In this document: positions 62,041 to 64,000 of the stretch, in pieces
Layout: each line of letters begins with the position of its first letter
How positions within the stretch are numbered: the first letter of the stretch is position 1
The notes under the pieces: model-generated
What the model saw: only the letters and a program-made list of their open reading frames with translations
Databases searched by the model: none
What the model was told of the DNA's origin: nothing
Assembly: GCF_000876655.1 (NCBI RefSeq)
Contig: NZ_JYCN01000012.1
Location: forward strand, 93,859 to 157,858
Direction: 5' to 3'
DNA: 64,000 nt
Source: Arthrobacter sp. SPG23
Lineage (GTDB): Bacteria; Actinomycetota; Actinomycetes; Actinomycetales; Micrococcaceae
Position numbers and translations under genes: made by a program

Positions 62041-63364
62041 GAATGCCGGACCCGTGGACGAGGCCGAGCGCTCCGAGCTGCCCTCGCCGCCGGACGCCGT
62101 AGTGGAAACCGCCACTCTCGAAGCCGCCGTGTTGGAAACGGCCGCGCTGGACACCGTTTCAGTGGAGGCACCCGTGCTTGACACGTCCGCGGCCGGGGAC
62201 CCTGCCGGAACGCCGCTTGCACCCCACCGCCCGATACCCCACGACCCCGCCCCCTATGATCCGGCCCCGGCGGGCAGGCCGGCGGGATCATCCCCGTCTG
62301 AGGCACCCCCCACGGGGACACTCTCCGCCGAACGGCTCGCAGCCAAGGCGCTTGAGGCCAGGCTCCTTGGCGGTGAGCGCAAGCTGCGCCGCCGTGAGGT
62401 GGCTGCCGGTGCGGGGCTGTCCCTGCTCTCCGCCCGTAAACTGTGGCGCGCCCTGGGCTTTCCCAACCTCGGCGACGAGGACGTGGCCTTCACTGAACGC
62501 GACCAGGCGGCGCTCTCCACCGTGGTGGACCTGGTCCGCGCGGGAAAACTTACCGAAGAGGCGGCCATTTCGGTGACCCGGGCCATCGGGCAAATGACTG
62601 ACCGCATGGTGGTGTGGCAAATCGAAGCCCTTGTTGAGGACATGGTCCACCGGCAGGGCGTGTCGGACGCCGTTGCCCGCAAGCGGCTGGTCAACCAGCT
62701 GCCGTCCCTCGTGGATGCCCTCGAGGAAATGCTGGTGTACTCCTGGCGCCGGCAGCTCAATGCGGGTGTCCAGCGCCTTGCCGTGCGGGCCGAAGCCGGA
62801 CTGCAAGCGAGCGAAGAGGGCCGTGAAGGCGATGAGGATGACGCGCCGTTGCCCCTTGCACGGGCAGTGGGCTTTGCGGACCTTGTCTCGTACACCAGCC
62901 TTTCCAGGCGCATGAACGAGAAGACGCTCGCCCAGCTGGTGCAGCGTTTTGAAAACAAGTGCGCCGAGATCATTTCGGTAGGCGGCGGCCGGCTGGTGAA
63001 AACGGTGGGCGATGAAGTCCTCTATATTGCCGAAACACCGGCAGCCGGCGCCGAAATTTCCCTCGCACTGTCGCAGGCTTTCACCGAGGACGAGATCCTG
63101 CCCGAGGCCAGGGTTGCCATGGTGTGGGGCCGGATCCTTTCGCGCCTGGGCGATATCTACGGGCCCACTGTCAACCTCGCAGCCCGGCTCACGGCACTGG
63201 CCGACCCCGGCACGGTGCTGGTCGACTCGATGACTGCCGCCGCCCTGGAACACGACGAGCGGTTTGTGCTGGTGCCGCAGAAGGCCGAGGAGGTCCGCGG
63301 CTTCGGCGAAATCCATCCCGTACTGCTGCAGCGCGGCAGCGGCCGCGGGCTCGTGCTGGACTGA
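62030..63364 (+). CDS. Class III adenylate/guanylate cyclase
   Basis: 444 residues from the ATG at 62030 (AAGGTGG upstream); an in-frame GTG at 62021 is an alternative. The first ~95 residues are Pro/Ala-rich and disordered. Residues ~100-225 are a helical regulatory domain of the type found in the pH-sensing mycobacterial cyclase Rv1264 (S-A-R-K-L-W-R-A-L-G-F-P). The catalytic domain keeps both metal aspartates (G-F-A-D-L-V-S-Y-T and G-D-E-V-L), the purine-selecting Lys in R-L-V-K-T-V-G-D, and D-I-Y-G-P-T-V-N-L-A-A-R. It makes cAMP (or cGMP) in the cytoplasm. Overlaps the upstream gene by 11 bp. Confidence 0.92.
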   Translation: MSVENAGPVDEAERSELPSPPDAVVETATLEAAVLETAALDTVSVEAPVLDTSAAGDPAGTPLAPHRPIPHDPAPYDPAPAGRPAGSSPSEAPPTGTLSAERLAAKALEARLLGGERKLRRREVAAGAGLSLLSARKLWRALGFPNLGDEDVAFTERDQAALSTVVDLVRAGKLTEEAAISVTRAIGQMTDRMVVWQIEALVEDMVHRQGVSDAVARKRLVNQLPSLVDALEEMLVYSWRRQLNAGVQRLAVRAEAGLQASEEGREGDEDDAPLPLARAVGFADLVSYTSLSRRMNEKTLAQLVQRFENKCAEIISVGGGRLVKTVGDEVLYIAETPAAGAEISLALSQAFTEDEILPEARVAMVWGRILSRLGDIYGPTVNLAARLTALADPGTVLVDSMTAAALEHDERFVLVPQKAEEVRGFGEIHPVLLQRGSGRGLVLD

Positions 63365-63486
63365 GTCCTTGCACCGGGCAGGTTTCTACATTTGATGGTC
63401 TTATGACATAGTCGGACTGACCCGGCTACGTCTCTGGTGGGTCGCAGCGTGCCCGGAATGCATTTTTTGTGGGGGAAAAACTGGCA

Positions 63487-64000
63487 ATGAAACGGCTACT
63501 TAGATCCGTGCCGCCCAAATCGGAACCGACGCAGAACCGTCGGCGTGCGCGGATTTTCCGAGGCACGGTTTTTGCGGTGGCCGGTGCTGCGTTGGTGGCT
63601 GGTGCGATTATTTATCCGGGGTTTAAGACCACTGAGGTGGAGTTGAACGACGGCGGCGTGTGGGTGGTCAGCAAAGCCAGGAATGCTGTGGGCCGGTTGA
63701 ATTATCCGTCGCGTGTTTTGGATGGTGCGGTGACGCCGGCGAGTACGACGTTCGATATCCTGCAGAACTCCGGGAACGTTTTTGTTGACGATGAGACCGG
63801 TTCGACCCTGAATCAGGTGTCGCCGGCGAATATGCAGCTGGGCGGGGATAAGCAGTTGCCGGGTTCGGCTGATGTCAGTTTTGGTTCGTCGGTCATTTCG
63901 GTGACGGATCCGGCCAAGGGCAAGGTGTGGGCTCTGTCGCCGTCGACGGTGAACGGTTTCGATGAGGAGGCCTCTGAACCGGTGCTGGCCGGTTCGGAGG
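63487..64000 (+). CDS. N-terminal part of a membrane-anchored repeat/Ig-like protein
   Basis: Runs off the window; 171 codons seen from the ATG at 63487 (GTGGGGG 11 nt upstream; an in-frame GTG at 63469 is possible). A basic N-terminal tail with R-R-R-A-R is followed by one membrane helix (~28-46) and an extracytoplasmic part beginning T-T-E-V-E-L-N-D-G-G-V-W-V-V. This opening is typical of large actinobacterial Fn3/Ig-like-domain proteins coded next to MoxR ATPase and DUF58 genes, which lie outside the window. Third codon positions favour T and G over C, so GC is lower than in neighbours. Confidence 0.75.
   Translation, partial: MKRLLRSVPPKSEPTQNRRRARIFRGTVFAVAGAALVAGAIIYPGFKTTEVELNDGGVWVVSKARNAVGRLNYPSRVLDGAVTPASTTFDILQNSGNVFVDDETGSTLNQVSPANMQLGGDKQLPGSADVSFGSSVISVTDPAKGKVWALSPSTVNGFDEEASEPVLAGSE

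Overview
The window looks like a chromosomal segment of a high-GC actinobacterium of the Micrococcaceae (Arthrobacter/Pseudarthrobacter type). The evidence is the strong G/C third-position bias, frequent GTG starts, ATGA/GTGA stop-start overlaps, leaderless-looking promoters, and actinobacterial families (SCO4848, DUF2505, DUF222-HNH, acyl-CoA carboxylase epsilon subunit, SufS-SufU). I saw no tRNA, rRNA, CRISPR array, insertion sequence or prophage.

Layout. 1-2.3 kb: end of sufS, sufU, a small HTH protein with tandem repeats upstream, two tiny membrane proteins, an SCO4848-type membrane protein and a DUF2505 protein. 2.3-10.1 kb: an SDR/DUF2867 oxidoreductase, a 1625-residue secreted haem peroxidase with Ca-binding, Fn3 and SLH-like repeats, and a BTAD-type regulator. 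10.2-17 kb: mfd, a frameshifted metal-dependent hydrolase, a small membrane protein, deoC and an FAD oxidoreductase. 17-26.3 kb: seven co-oriented genes, six of them joined by 4-bp overlaps (GMC oxidoreductase, membrane metallophosphoesterase, alpha/beta hydrolase, acetoacetate decarboxylase-like protein, two small membrane proteins, patatin). This is the best candidate for an undescribed pathway.

26.5-42.7 kb is a nitrate assimilation region: nirB-cobA-nnaR-like on the minus strand, nirD divergent from nirB, and narK-nasA-nasB-like on the minus strand. Between them lie phosphosugar mutase, an Rrf2 regulator, purine nucleoside phosphorylase, an LpdA-type quinone reductase and a membrane protein. 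NarK imports nitrate, NasA with its flavoprotein partner reduces it to nitrite, NirBD reduces nitrite to ammonium, CobA makes the sirohaem precursor, and the HemD/winged-helix protein probably regulates the set. An 11-bp motif is shared by the nirB/nirD and narK upstream regions.

43-64 kb: an MHS-type transporter and a class I amidotransferase, then the acyl-CoA carboxylase locus. Its genes (biotin carboxylase/BCCP, maf, accE, accD, birA, PH-domain protein) occur in the order known from Mycobacterium, but about 9.4 kb separates maf from accE. That insert carries a DUF222-HNH gene plus a duplicated fragment, an MMPL exporter with its TetR regulator, a small secreted protein with a PhoP-like promoter, a DctA-type symporter and a DUF885 hydrolase. 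A TGTAG-N5-CTACA palindrome lies upstream of both carboxylase halves. The window ends with a class III nucleotidyl cyclase and the start of a membrane-anchored gene with distinct codon use.
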